A DNA stretch of 48,000 bases from Bacteroidales bacterium (GCA_017455205.1 JAFTBM010000031.1:1-48000); one strand, 5' to 3'. Shown: positions 24,704 through 33,424, numbered from the stretch's first letter. Notes: generated from the letters alone by a model not told the origin. Numbers and translations are program-made.

Positions 24704-25444
24704 CTATTGTTTATCGCCAGTCAGATACTTCTGGTTGTGCGGACAGGCCAGCTGGCAGAGGTCGCAGCCGAGGGTGTAGCCACTGGGGTTGAGCGTGGTG
24801 GGCATCGGACGTGGGTGGTGGGTGGTGTAGTAGGCGGTGCAGCGGGTGGCGTCGAAGAGCGAGTCGAGGGCATGGTTGGGGCAGGCATCTACGCAGCGGT
24901 GGCAACTGCCGCAATGGGCAGCTCGCTGGGCGGTGGCTTGGGAGTAGGCGGTGCACTGCTCGGTGGTTACGATTTCGCCCAGATTGACCCATGTCCCCCA
25001 GCGGGGGGTAATCAGGAGCGAGTGGCGCCCAATCCAGCCCAGGCCGGCGTGGGATGCCCAGAGCTTGTCGCTGATGGGGACTGTGTCGCAGCAGAGCTTG
25101 CCCTCGATGCCCAGCCGCTGTTGCAGGCTTCTGAGCATGGATTTGATGGCCGTGTGGTAGTCGCGCTGGCGAGCATAGGCCGCAATGCCTCCGCACTCGC
25201 CTCGGCTGGGCGGCGGATAGGCACTGACCACACAGATGACGCTCTTCGCCCCAGGCAGCAGCAGCCGTGGGTCGCGCCGCATCGCAGCGTTGCGCTCCAT
25301 ATAGTGCAACTCTCCATGATGCCCTTCGGAGAGCCAGTGATCCAAAGGGAATTCCTCCTCGCCGAGGGCATCGGCACGGGCGATACCGCAGTCGTCGAAA
25401 CCGACGGCGAGGGCGACTTGCTTCACCTCGCTGCTGTCAAGCAT
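24704..25444 (-). CDS. queG: Epoxyqueuosine reductase, short form
   Basis: A 246-residue enzyme that reduces epoxyqueuosine in tRNA anticodons using cobalamin and two 4Fe-4S clusters. Cluster motifs: CGSCHRCVDACPN (C178, C181, C184, C188) and GCDLCQLACPHN (C227, C230, C234) with C202 between. D120 in CDTVPI matches the usual catalytic-region DT/DxxP. It ends 12 residues after the last cluster Cys, whereas relatives usually run to about 310 or more, so the C-terminal region is missing. It overlaps the methyltransferase gene by 8 bases. Confidence 0.9.
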   Translation of the reverse strand: MLDSSEVKQVALAVGFDDCGIARADALGEEEFPLDHWLSEGHHGELHYMERNAAMRRDPRLLLPGAKSVICVVSAYPPPSRGECGGIAAYARQRDYHTAIKSMLRSLQQRLGIEGKLCCDTVPISDKLWASHAGLGWIGRHSLLITPRWGTWVNLGEIVTTEQCTAYSQATAQRAAHCGSCHRCVDACPNHALDSLFDATRCTAYYTTHHPRPMPTTLNPSGYTLGCDLCQLACPHNQKYLTGDKQ

Positions 25445-26711
25445 CGGCCTGGTATTTCGCCTTGCGAGAGCCTTCGTAGAGTTCGAACTTGAGGAAGCGG
25501 CAGTCGAGGGCTCCGTTCTGCAGGGGAATCTTGCGCGAGGGGTGGAGGCCGATGTGCTTCATGGCGTTGAAGTCGCTGGTGATGAGCCACACCTCGCAGT
25601 CCTTGCCGTAGCGCTGCTTGAAGGTGTCGCCCAGCTTGGTGTAGAGGGCATTGAGGTCGTCCACCTTGATGCGCTCGCCGTAGGGAGGATTGGTAACGAT
25701 GAGGGTTGGTCCCTCGGGGGGCTGCTGGTCGGCAAAATCGCCGATGTGGAGCATCACGTCGTGGTGGAGGCGGGCGTATTCAAGGTTCTTCTCGCATTGG
25801 TTGATGACCTGCTCGTCGATGTCGTTGCCCCAGATTTCGCCCTCGAAGCCGAGGCTGCCAATCTTGTGGTCTTCCTCGGCCTTGATGCTTTTCCATTCGC
25901 CAAGGTTGAACTCCTTCCAGCGCATAAAGCCGAAGTTGTTGCCGCGATAGTATTGTGCTGGAATGGCGTTGGCCATCATGGCAGCTTCGATGAGCAGGGT
26001 GCCCGAGCCACACATAGGGTCGTAGAAGTTGGTGAATTGAGGATTAGCAGCAGCCATGTTTGGGGTTGCTTTTTCCCCACTGGTGGGTTTCATCCAGCCA
26101 GCGAGCTTGAGCATTCCGGCGGCGAGCACCTCATTGATGGGGGCTACGCCCACGGCCTGACGGTAGCCACGCTTGTGGAGTGAGTCGCCGCTGGAATTGA
26201 GCAGAAGGGTTACATGCGTGTCGCGGATGTGGAGGTTGAGCTTATAGTCGGCCTGCTCGGTGTCTATGGTGGGGCGCTTGCCAAAGTTGCGACGGAAGCG
26301 GTCGACGATGGCATCCTTGCTCTTCAAGGCTGCATAGTAGCTGTGGGTGAAGATGTCGCCGCTGGTAGTGGAGTCAATCATGAAGGTGCAGTCGCAGTCC
26401 ATAATTTTCTCCCACTGGATGCGGTAGACTTGGTCGTAGAGTTCCTGGTCGTTGCTGGCTTCAAACTCGGCGAAAGGGCGCAGAATGGCCAAGGCGGTGC
26501 GGCAGCAGTAATTGGCACGATAGAGCAACCGCATGTCGCCCTCGAAGGCCACGGCACGGGTAAGGATTTCTATATTCTCGGCTCCAAGTTCGTGCAGCTC
26601 GTCGGCCAGCACCTCCTCGAGGCTGACCATCGTCTTGGCCACCATCTTAAACTTCTCTCTCGGTGCGGCACTATCGGCCACCACCTTTCCTTTGCTTTTC
26701 TGTATAATCAT
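25437..26711 (-). CDS. THUMP-domain rRNA guanine-N2 methyltransferase (RlmL-like)
   Basis: About 424 residues: a THUMP RNA-binding domain (about 25-150; MVAKTMVSLEEVLADELHELGAENIEI) and an N6/N2 methylase domain with the SAM motif FYDPMCGSGTLLIEAAM and the catalytic TNPPYGERI. This matches the RlmL N-terminal methyltransferase family that modifies 23S rRNA. Start is uncertain: ATG 26756, 26711 and 26645 are in frame; homologous sequence begins near 26645. The 26711 choice overlaps the upstream YihY gene by 41 bases. Confidence 0.9.
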   Translation of the reverse strand: MIIQKSKGKVVADSAAPREKFKMVAKTMVSLEEVLADELHELGAENIEILTRAVAFEGDMRLLYRANYCCRTALAILRPFAEFEASNDQELYDQVYRIQWEKIMDCDCTFMIDSTTSGDIFTHSYYAALKSKDAIVDRFRRNFGKRPTIDTEQADYKLNLHIRDTHVTLLLNSSGDSLHKRGYRQAVGVAPINEVLAAGMLKLAGWMKPTSGEKATPNMAAANPQFTNFYDPMCGSGTLLIEAAMMANAIPAQYYRGNNFGFMRWKEFNLGEWKSIKAEEDHKIGSLGFEGEIWGNDIDEQVINQCEKNLEYARLHHDVMLHIGDFADQQPPEGPTLIVTNPPYGERIKVDDLNALYTKLGDTFKQRYGKDCEVWLITSDFNAMKHIGLHPSRKIPLQNGALDCRFLKFELYEGSRKAKYQADA

Positions 26712-27726
26712 TTCGCAGGTTTTGTATTCGCCCCCGGATTTGCCGACGGCTTTCACGGTTTTTGGTTACAAGCGACCCATTGTAGATGCTGATGTTCAGG
26801 TCGTAGCCCACAAGCAGCACGATGCAGTTGAAACGCACCCAGAACATCAGCAGGAGCAACGTTCCGATGGAGCCGTAGATAAGGTTGTAGTTGTTGAAAT
26901 GGTTGATGTAGACTCCAAGCCCCCAGCTGAGGACGATAAACATGGCCGTGGCCAGCACTCCCCCCGCCGATAAGAATCCAACGCGCTGCCGCTTGGCGGG
27001 TGCCCAATAGTAGATGAGGCTCACTGCTATCAGAATGGATAGCACCAGCAGCACCCAACGCCCGATGTTGAACCAGAGGACGTTGGCCTTGGTGTCGGTG
27101 AACCATCCGAGATTGTATAGCAATTGCAGCAGTTGCTTGTGCCCTACGAGGAGCAGCAAAGTGAGCACAATGAGGATATAGAGCACAAAGACCAGCATGA
27201 TACTCAACAGGTAGCGCTGGACGAATGGTCGCTTCTCAATGCTTCGGTTGGCGAAGTTAAGACTTGAAATCACCCCAAGTATACCATTGGCTGCCAGCAC
27301 CACCGACCCAACAAAGCCGATGGAAAGCAGGGTGCCGTGGCGATGGCCCATGATGTCGTTGATGGTATCGGCCATAGGGTCGAGTATCTTGGAGGGTATG
27401 ATACCTCCGAGGTTGGCCAAAAGTTCGTCCTGCAAGCCATCCACAGGCAGGTAGGCCACTAGGGTGAAGAAGAAGATGAGCAACGGAGGAAGTGCCGTGA
27501 GGAAGCTAAATGCCAAGCCTTTGGCACGTTGGTTCAGCTCACCATTGAAACTACCCACAAAGAAGAACCGCAGCACATCGTAGAGCGGAGCGCCGTGGCC
27601 TCCGGGAAGAGAGAAGTGCTGCAGGAAGTAGAGCGTGGAACGCACTGGCCGCCAATATAGCACCTTACGGCGAAGCTGCATCAGCTTCACTCTCCACAGG
27701 CGTGTGTATGCTTTCTTGGCGTGCAT
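26671..27726 (-). CDS. YihY/BrkB-family inner membrane protein
   Basis: A 351-residue protein with six membrane segments in the YihY/UPF0761 pattern, including KGLAFSFLTALPPLLIFFFTL and the terminal NYNLIYGSIGTLLLLMFWVRFNCIVLLVG signature. Both ends are basic and cytoplasmic. The family was once annotated as ribonuclease BN in error; transport is suspected but not established. It starts 12 bases after nadC on the same strand. Confidence 0.92.
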   Translation of the reverse strand: MHAKKAYTRLWRVKLMQLRRKVLYWRPVRSTLYFLQHFSLPGGHGAPLYDVLRFFFVGSFNGELNQRAKGLAFSFLTALPPLLIFFFTLVAYLPVDGLQDELLANLGGIIPSKILDPMADTINDIMGHRHGTLLSIGFVGSVVLAANGILGVISSLNFANRSIEKRPFVQRYLLSIMLVFVLYILIVLTLLLLVGHKQLLQLLYNLGWFTDTKANVLWFNIGRWVLLVLSILIAVSLIYYWAPAKRQRVGFLSAGGVLATAMFIVLSWGLGVYINHFNNYNLIYGSIGTLLLLMFWVRFNCIVLLVGYDLNISIYNGSLVTKNRESRRQIRGRIQNLRNDYTEKQRKGGGR

Positions 27727-27738
27727 TGGGATGCCAGA

Positions 27739-28584
27739 TTATTGCTTCACCAATGAGAGGTCGAGGCTCTTAATGTGGTGGGTCAGTGCACCGACCGAGA
27801 TAAAGTCCACCCCCGTCTCGGCATAACTGCGGAGGGTTGCCTCGGTGATGCCACCGCTGGCCTCTGTCTCATAGCGGTGGCCAATCATACGCACCGCTTC
27901 GCGAAGGGTATCGACACTGAAATTGTCGAGCATGATTCTGTCCACTCCACCATGTGCAAGCACCTGACGCAATTCATCAAGGTTGCGCACTTCGATTTCT
28001 ATCTTCAGCTGCTTACCTTTGGCTGCGAGGTAGGCATGGGTGCGGTCAATGGCCTGCGCGATACCGCCAGCGAAGTCGATATGGTTGTCCTTGAGCATCA
28101 CCATGTCGTAGAGGCCAATGCGGTGGTTGGTACCTCCGCCGCAGGCTACAGCATACTTTTCCAGCAGACGCATGTTGGGCGTGGTCTTCCGCGTGTCGAG
28201 CAGGCGAGTGTGCAACCCCTCAAGCAGGCCGACCATGCGGCGCGTCTCGGTGGCTATGCCCGACAGGCGCTGCATGAAGTTGAGTGCCGTGCGCTCGGCA
28301 GTGAGTATCGAAGCACAGCGTCCCTCGACGGTCAGCACCACATCGCCCACGTGCAGCTCATCACCATCGGCCTTGAGTAATTCCACATGCAACCCGCTAT
28401 CTACCAGCTGAAACACCCTCTCGCCTACCCTTGCCCCACAAAGCACTCCCGCCTGCTTGGCTACCATTTTGGCCACGCCATGAGCATCGGGCGGAATACA
28501 TGCCAAGGTGGAATGGTCGCCGTCGCCAAGATCCTCGGCCAAGGCCGACCTTATCAAGCTGTCAAGATTGTCAATTTCTGCCAT
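27739..28584 (-). CDS. nadC: Nicotinate-nucleotide pyrophosphorylase (quinolinate phosphoribosyltransferase)
   Basis: A 281-residue enzyme making nicotinate mononucleotide from quinolinate and PRPP in de novo NAD synthesis. Visible motifs: LNFMQRLSGIATETRRMV, LDTRKTTPNMRLLEKYAV and GGGTNHRIGLYDMVMLKDNHI, and the C-terminal VDRIMLDN and ASGGITEATLRSYAETGVDFISVGALTH. Length is normal. It heads the minus-strand run nadC-yihY-rlmL-queG and has a TAAATTTG promoter box upstream. Confidence 0.97.
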   Translation of the reverse strand: MAEIDNLDSLIRSALAEDLGDGDHSTLACIPPDAHGVAKMVAKQAGVLCGARVGERVFQLVDSGLHVELLKADGDELHVGDVVLTVEGRCASILTAERTALNFMQRLSGIATETRRMVGLLEGLHTRLLDTRKTTPNMRLLEKYAVACGGGTNHRIGLYDMVMLKDNHIDFAGGIAQAIDRTHAYLAAKGKQLKIEIEVRNLDELRQVLAHGGVDRIMLDNFSVDTLREAVRMIGHRYETEASGGITEATLRSYAETGVDFISVGALTHHIKSLDLSLVKQ

Positions 28585-28638
28585 AACGCATTGATTTCAA
28601 ACTTGCACACCCTCATCCAAGGATATGCTACCACGCTG

Positions 28639-28646
28639 CAAATTTA
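28639..28646 (-). promoter_or_regulatory. Predicted -7 box (TAAATTTG) for nadC
   Basis: On the minus strand TAAATTTG matches TAnnTTTG and lies 54 bases before the nadC ATG. The -33 element is weak. Confidence 0.55.
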
Positions 28647-28732
28647 CACAAAAATATCCAATCCCTCACCAATCACCCAAAATATCGCTGGGCTGCCGCA
28701 AAAAAATAGTGCCGCCATCGGGATTTTTTTGC

Positions 28733-28740
28733 TAACTTTG
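28733..28740 (+). promoter_or_regulatory. Predicted -7 box (TAACTTTG) for the Thr-rich exported protein gene
   Basis: TAACTTTG fits the consensus and lies 39 bases before the ATG at 28780, on the opposite side of the intergenic region from the nadC box. Confidence 0.6.
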
Positions 28741-28779
28741 CCCATTGCAACGGGGTACGCCCCACACAACACCAATGCC

Positions 28780-29643
28780 ATGAAACGATTTGCTTTTATT
28801 GCCCTTATGATGCTGTCCGTGCTGTCGGCAAATGCCGTCCCAGTGCACTATTTCACCCGCAGCCAAGCCCACCGCGCCGCCTCTTTCCTCAACCGCCAGG
28901 CGGAACTGATGATTTATTGCGGCTATGACTATGAGCTGCCCACCTACGTGCTGCTCAACGAGGCTTGGGCAGAACCCGTCAATGCCACCTACTACGAACT
29001 CTGGCTCTACGGCTACGATGCCTATACGGGCGAGGAGGTGATGATGCCCGTCGACCTGCAGTGCGTCTGGCTACAGCACGGCGGCGACATCTACAACGCA
29101 GCCCAGCACCTGCACTTCCGCACCACCAACCTTCACACGCCACCTTTCGCTTGGGCGATACCCGAATACCTGCCCTACGTGCGGACACCTCACCCCCACG
29201 ACTACACCCGCACCTACCACTACACCGTCCACACCTACGGCTGGATGCCCCCTGCCTACACCGCACCCCATCCCGCTGCCGCCCCCCAGATGCACCCCTA
29301 CTACATGCGTCCGCCCAGCCATCCCGCACCACGACCCACCGAGGCTTGGCAACCAGGCAGCAGCCGTCCGCACATCGTAGCCCCCGACCCCACTGGCCAT
29401 ACCCCCACCCGCCGCACCACCACCACCGCCACACCTACCCAACGCCCGACCAGCAGCAATCCCCCACAACAACGCACCACCACGACCACCGCTCCTCGCA
29501 GCCGCTCCACCACCACCACCACGACGACCACCACCACCCGCCAAACCACCAACACTACCACCCGCCAAACCACCAACAACAACCGAAGCCGAGGCAGCAG
29601 CAGCACCTCCACCCGCCGAAGCAACACCCAACGAAGCAGATAA
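28780..29643 (+). CDS. Exported protein with Pro/His-rich middle and Thr/Asn/Arg-rich low-complexity tail
   Basis: A 287-residue protein with a clean signal peptide (MKRFAFIALMMLSVLSANA). Residues 20-130 form a conserved-looking domain (YFTRSQAHRAASFLNRQAELMIYCGYDYELPTYVLLNEAWAEP) resembling small Bacteroidales secreted domains of unknown function. Residues 130-195 are Pro/His/Tyr-rich. The last 85 are almost only Thr, Arg, Asn and Ser, encoded by ACC-rich repeats. The tail may be a spacer, an O-glycosylation target or polyanion-binding. ATG 28780 is chosen because the upstream frame runs into the nadC promoter. It precedes the phosphorylase gene by 11 bases. Confidence 0.75.
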   Translation: MKRFAFIALMMLSVLSANAVPVHYFTRSQAHRAASFLNRQAELMIYCGYDYELPTYVLLNEAWAEPVNATYYELWLYGYDAYTGEEVMMPVDLQCVWLQHGGDIYNAAQHLHFRTTNLHTPPFAWAIPEYLPYVRTPHPHDYTRTYHYTVHTYGWMPPAYTAPHPAAAPQMHPYYMRPPSHPAPRPTEAWQPGSSRPHIVAPDPTGHTPTRRTTTTATPTQRPTSSNPPQQRTTTTTAPRSRSTTTTTTTTTTRQTTNTTTRQTTNNNRSRGSSSTSTRRSNTQRSR

Positions 29644-29654
29644 CACCCAACGCC

Positions 29655-30509
29655 ATGAAAGCAAGCGAACTGGTACTGGCCACAGACGGCAGCCTCTACC
29701 ACATCCGACTGACCGCCGACACCTTGGCCGACCGCGTCATCCTGGTCGGCGACCCCGAAAGGGTCAATATGTTCAAGTCCATCTTTGAAAGCATCGAGCA
29801 CGAGAGCCTCAACCGCGAACTCCACGCCCTGACAGGCCGCTACCACGGCTGCCGGCTCACCGTCCTCTCCACTGGCATGGGATGCGACAATATCGACATC
29901 GTGATGACCGAGCTCGATGCAGCAGCCAACATCGCCGATGGCAACATCCGCACCGACCGAAGGCACCTGCAGGTGGTACGCATCGGCACCTGCGGCTCGC
30001 TGCAAGCCGACGTCGACTGCGGCAGCCACGTGGCCTCACGCTACGCCGTGGGCATGGACGGCTTGATGCACTCCTACCGCGAATGGGACGCACCGCTGCC
30101 CGATATGGATCGCCTCTTCGCCACCCATACAGGCATCGCCCCTCCATTGGCCACCCCCTACTGCGTGGAATGCAGCCCACGGCTGATGGCCGCCATCGGC
30201 CAAGGCATGGTGCAGGGCATCACCGCCACCGCCCCAGGATTCTACGGTCCCCAGGGGCGCACCATCAGGCTTCACCCCGCCCTACCCGACCTGAACCTCC
30301 GCCTCGCCTCCTTCAGCTACGGCGGCCTGCCGCTGACCAACCTCGAAATGGAGACCTCGGCCATCTACGGCTTCAGCCACCTCCTCGGCCACGAAGCCCT
30401 GACCGCCTGCCTCGTCATCGCCAACCGCCAGCGTGGCACCTTCCTCAGCGACTACCACGAGCCTATGCGCCAGCTGGTAGCCTCCGTGGTGGAGCGGCTA
30501 TCCGCTTGA
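29655..30509 (+). CDS. udp: Nucleoside phosphorylase (uridine phosphorylase type)
   Basis: A 284-residue PNP/UDP-family enzyme that splits nucleosides with phosphate. Motifs: VILVGDPERVNMFKSIF near the N-terminus, GMGCDNIDIVMTEL, the substrate-site stretch VVRIGTCGSLQADVD, and TNLEMETSAIYGF with the ribose-binding EMET. The pattern suits uridine phosphorylase, though the exact base is not certain. It is the second gene of a short plus-strand run and is followed by a hairpin. Confidence 0.88.
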   Translation: MKASELVLATDGSLYHIRLTADTLADRVILVGDPERVNMFKSIFESIEHESLNRELHALTGRYHGCRLTVLSTGMGCDNIDIVMTELDAAANIADGNIRTDRRHLQVVRIGTCGSLQADVDCGSHVASRYAVGMDGLMHSYREWDAPLPDMDRLFATHTGIAPPLATPYCVECSPRLMAAIGQGMVQGITATAPGFYGPQGRTIRLHPALPDLNLRLASFSYGGLPLTNLEMETSAIYGFSHLLGHEALTACLVIANRQRGTFLSDYHEPMRQLVASVVERLSA

Positions 30510-30533
30510 CCCCTCCTGCCACTGAAAACAGCA

Positions 30534-30558
30534 GGGCTGCCACATCAAGCGGCAGCCC
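30534..30558. terminator. GC-rich hairpin between convergent genes
   Basis: GGGCTGCC (30534-30541) and GGCAGCCC (30551-30558) form a perfect 8-bp stem with a 9-base loop, 25 bases after the phosphorylase stop and 33 bases after the stop of the convergent gene. The T-tracts are poor on both sides, so it may stop transcription from either direction only partly. Confidence 0.6.
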
Positions 30559-30591
30559 TTACTGCAATCATGAGAAAGCATTTTTCTTTGC

Positions 30592-31566
30592 TTACCTGGC
30601 GTAATCCGCCACCAGCCGCACCGATAGACCATACTGCCTATCCATAGGCAGCACCTTATGCTCCGCCGAGAGGCTCACGGCATAGGCCGAAGCATCGGTG
30701 GCCGCAGTAGACGACCAATAGTAGCCATCGGTGATGCCGATGTAAGTCGAGCTGACCACCCCCCATGCATTGATGCTATTGTTGCGCAATTGTGCTGCGG
30801 GGAGGAAGACCACGCCACAACGCTCCAGCCGCTCCCACTGCTCGCCGCTGTAGACATTGGTGCTCCAGCCGCCAGCCTGCCCCTCCGTAAACCGAACATC
30901 CGATGGCAGCCGCCAGAGGTAGACCTGCCCATCGGCACCAACCCTGCGGTTGGGCAGCAGCAGCAATCCGGGAACACCCTCCACCGTGGCCGCAGCCCAA
31001 CGCCCAGCACGCCCGTAGGCTTCGCTCTCCGAACTGCCGAGCAGGTAGTTCCACTCCGCCTGCGTCAGCGTGCGCCAAAGCCCCTCCTGTCCGCCACCAT
31101 TGACTATGGCCACAGCACGCCCCCAGTCGGCAAGCGTGGTGTCGATATTAGCCCGTGTATCGCCATGCGGCGCGTAACCCCGCGAGTCGGGATGGTTGTC
31201 GAACGGGCGATAGTAGGCCGCACCACTATTCCAGCCGCTGGTGCCCCAGCCGAAAAGGTCTATCCACTCTGCCGTAGTGGCCGAAAGGCGCGCGTTGGCT
31301 TCACCAACTACCTGGTACTGCTGCGGTGCAAAACGCCACATGGCCGACGAAGCTTGATACTGCAAGTTTCCGCGCGAGAAGCGGACGTAATGCCGCTCGC
31401 CCACGGCAAAGAGGCCATTCGTCGCCCCCTCACCAGTGAACGCCACCGCACGTGCTTCGTTGGTTGGCACCCCGCTGTCAGCATCGCTCTCGCTGTCGGC
31501 ACAACCCACCAAGGCAAACGCCATCAAAAGCCAGACGGGGAGGAGGTGGTGTAGCGTGGATTTCAT
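30592..31566 (-). CDS. Lipoprotein resembling the FISUMP/major paralogous domain surface proteins
   Basis: From the ATG at 31566 the product is 324 residues with a lipoprotein signal ending LVGC|ADSE. The mature part has GERHYVRFSRGNLQYQASSAMWRFAPQQYQVVG, IDLFGWGTSGWNSGA, RTLTQAEWNYLLGS and GYYWSSTAATDASAYAVSLS, a pattern seen in abundant Bacteroidales/Fibrobacter paralogous surface lipoproteins. The role of the family is unknown. It follows the 31600-32904 gene by 33 bases and may share its transcript. Confidence 0.78.
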   Translation of the reverse strand: MKSTLHHLLPVWLLMAFALVGCADSESDADSGVPTNEARAVAFTGEGATNGLFAVGERHYVRFSRGNLQYQASSAMWRFAPQQYQVVGEANARLSATTAEWIDLFGWGTSGWNSGAAYYRPFDNHPDSRGYAPHGDTRANIDTTLADWGRAVAIVNGGGQEGLWRTLTQAEWNYLLGSSESEAYGRAGRWAAATVEGVPGLLLLPNRRVGADGQVYLWRLPSDVRFTEGQAGGWSTNVYSGEQWERLERCGVVFLPAAQLRNNSINAWGVVSSTYIGITDGYYWSSTAATDASAYAVSLSAEHKVLPMDRQYGLSVRLVADYAR

Positions 31567-31599
31567 CTCGAAGCTGTCTTTAATCATTAAACACTGCGT

Positions 31600-32904
31600 C
31601 TACTGCTGGATGAGCGAGAGGTTGTAGGCCACCTTGAGGCCGAAGAAGAGCAGCGTGGCTTTGTTGTCGTAGGCCGTCTGACCAATCTGGTGCTGCTGCT
31701 CGAAGATGTCCACCACCTTCAGCTCCACCTCGCTTGTGCCCACCTTGGCCGCAGGCTGCACCTGCAGCGTCAGCCCCAAGTCGAAGTTGCCTTTTCGATA
31801 GCCGAAACCCAGCGAGCCGAAGAAGGCCGAAGGGCGCACGGTCAGCTCTTGGTCGGCATAGACGAGGTCGCCGTAGGCATCCAGCGACTGGTCGCGGTGC
31901 GAGTAGTGGCGGCTCTGAAGCGGAAGAGCATAACCCGCAGCAGCCTCCACGTAGAGGTCGCTGTTGAGGAGGTAGCGTGCGCCGAGGGTTATGGGTAGCG
32001 TGGCGATGGCCACCGCCGAGGGACCGCCAAGGCTGAAGCTATACGGGTAATAGGCTCCTGCCTCCGAGGCGATAGTCCCCATCGGCTCCCATCGTGCTGC
32101 CTGGCTCAAATAGCCCACGCCTACACCCAGCACGAGGTAGGGCGTTACGGTGTAGCCACACTCCACCTTGGGCGAAAAACCAAAGGTTATATCATCGGTT
32201 ACCCCCGCAGCGAAGCTGCCCGTGAGGATAAACCCCTTCTGCGGCGGAAGCATCATGTAGGTGGTATCGTCCCCCGATGCCCAAGGCTCGCTGTCGCTAC
32301 GCATAACCAGCCCACGCACAAACTCATCGTAGAGCCGCTCGGCACTTTTGATTCCCGACGCCGTCGCAGTCAGCTCCTTGGCCGGCACCGACCGCGAGTA
32401 GAGAAACCTCTCGCCCGTGCGCCCCTGGAAGGTGAGGTAGGCTCGTGCACCTCCTTCTTCAATATAGTTATATTCCAAGATGAGGTCGGCCTGGTCGCGC
32501 GTGGCCACCAGTCGCCAATAGTCGTCGCGGATAATCAGCTCCGTCAGCCGACGGCCTCCCCACGCCTGCTGCACTCCCCGCTTTCCCATCGGGACGTAGA
32601 CCCGCAAGCCCTCCGACCCTATGAGGTCGGTCGCCCCGTTGGGGAACGCCTTCGGCGGGGCAGCCATCAGGGCCTCTGGGTGCAACACCACAGTCTCCCC
32701 CGCCATATCCTCCACCGCAGCCACCCGCGAGGTGGGAACATACACCGAAGCCATCCCCTCGAAACCTACCGTCAGCAGCGAATCGGCTTCGAGGCTCGAA
32801 AGCGTCCAGTAGCACGCCCCATCGGTGGTCTGCACCAGCCGCTGTGCACCAGCCGTCGCTGCACACGCCACGAGTGCCATCACTATGGAGAGGCGTTTCT
32901 TCAT
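31600..32904 (-). CDS. Exported protein with C-terminal beta-barrel-like domain, family unknown
   Basis: A 434-residue protein with a signal peptide (ending AGAQ). Residues 20-210 form a mixed domain (ADLILEYNYIEEGGARAYLTFQGRTGERF recalls small outer-surface beta domains). Residues 225-434 show alternating strands (GFILTGSFAAGVTDDITFGFSPKVECGY ... LGLTLQVQPAAKVG ... FFGLKVAYNLSLIQQ) like an outer membrane barrel. It is transcribed from a TATATTTG box and lies upstream of the FISUMP-like lipoprotein. Confidence 0.7.
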   Translation of the reverse strand: MKKRLSIVMALVACAATAGAQRLVQTTDGACYWTLSSLEADSLLTVGFEGMASVYVPTSRVAAVEDMAGETVVLHPEALMAAPPKAFPNGATDLIGSEGLRVYVPMGKRGVQQAWGGRRLTELIIRDDYWRLVATRDQADLILEYNYIEEGGARAYLTFQGRTGERFLYSRSVPAKELTATASGIKSAERLYDEFVRGLVMRSDSEPWASGDDTTYMMLPPQKGFILTGSFAAGVTDDITFGFSPKVECGYTVTPYLVLGVGVGYLSQAARWEPMGTIASEAGAYYPYSFSLGGPSAVAIATLPITLGARYLLNSDLYVEAAAGYALPLQSRHYSHRDQSLDAYGDLVYADQELTVRPSAFFGSLGFGYRKGNFDLGLTLQVQPAAKVGTSEVELKVVDIFEQQHQIGQTAYDNKATLLFFGLKVAYNLSLIQQ

Positions 32905-32979
32905 CTGCGGTTGCTGTTGCCGTACATGATTTCGTTGCTTTATCTACGCTGCCCGCTTGACTGCCAGCGTTTGAAAGTG

Positions 32980-32987
32980 CAAATATA
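32980..32987 (-). promoter_or_regulatory. Predicted promoter (TATATTTG) for the 31600-32904 gene
   Basis: On the minus strand TATATTTG fits the -7 consensus, 76 bases before the ATG. A CTTG at 33008-33011 (minus strand), 20 bases upstream, could serve as -33. Confidence 0.6.
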
Positions 32988-33283
32988 CGATGTTTTTCTC
33001 AATTCTGCAAGAAAAAATTGCAACCATCCCATTTTTTCCGCACCGCCAGCCATCGCTGCCGCTCTTGTTCTCCCCTTTTCGGAGGGGAGGCTGGGATCAA
33101 TTCCAGCAATTTCATCTTCACTTTCTGCAGCCATCCGCCCTTCCATCCCAGCGCTCCCTCCACCCCACCCCACCACTCCCACCGCCCGCCTCTCCCGTCG
33201 CCTTTTCAGCATCCTTTTCTCGTCCATTTCCGCCCGTCCAGGAGCCTCTTTTCAGCCCCCTGCTCTCCACCCCGTTTTTTGAA

Positions 33284-33307
33284 ACTATTTCGCGCACGAA
33301 CTAATTT
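33284..33307. repeat. 24-bp palindrome, degenerate copy
   Basis: AACTATTTCG (33284-33293), a 4-base loop and CGAACTAATT (33298-33307) pair at 8 of 10 positions. The sequence is the same as the perfect palindrome at 33571-33594 in its right arm. Both copies end in TAATTTTG, which also matches a -7 box. Confidence 0.7.
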
Positions 33308-33348
33308 TGCCCTCCTGCCACCCGCCCTGCTACCCCTCCCCATCCTCT

Positions 33349-33424
33349 CCGTATTTTCTCCGCCCGGATACGGACTTGATACGGAGCGGATACGGAGGGG
33401 ATACGGAGGGGATACGGAGGGGAT
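33349..33424. repeat. 11-bp-period array D
   Basis: Five head-to-tail 11-mers of the type TACGGAGGGGA fill 33370-33424; the last three are identical. They are preceded by CTCCGTATTTT and CTCCGCCCGGA (33349-33369), which supply inverted half-units. The phase-shifted unit ATACGGAGGGG matches ACACGGAGATG of arrays A and B at 8 of 11 positions, so D looks like a lop-sided member of the same family. Confidence 0.85.

Noticed and set aside
29480-29643. ACC-rich microsatellite as non-coding repeat
   Set aside because: It lies in frame within the exported Thr-rich protein gene, which has a signal peptide and promoter, so it is coding low complexity.
30020-30035. GCCACGTGGC palindrome as a parS-like site
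   Set aside because: The canonical ParB site is TGTTTCACGTGAAACA or close variants; this lacks the outer bases and lies inside the phosphorylase gene far from parAB.
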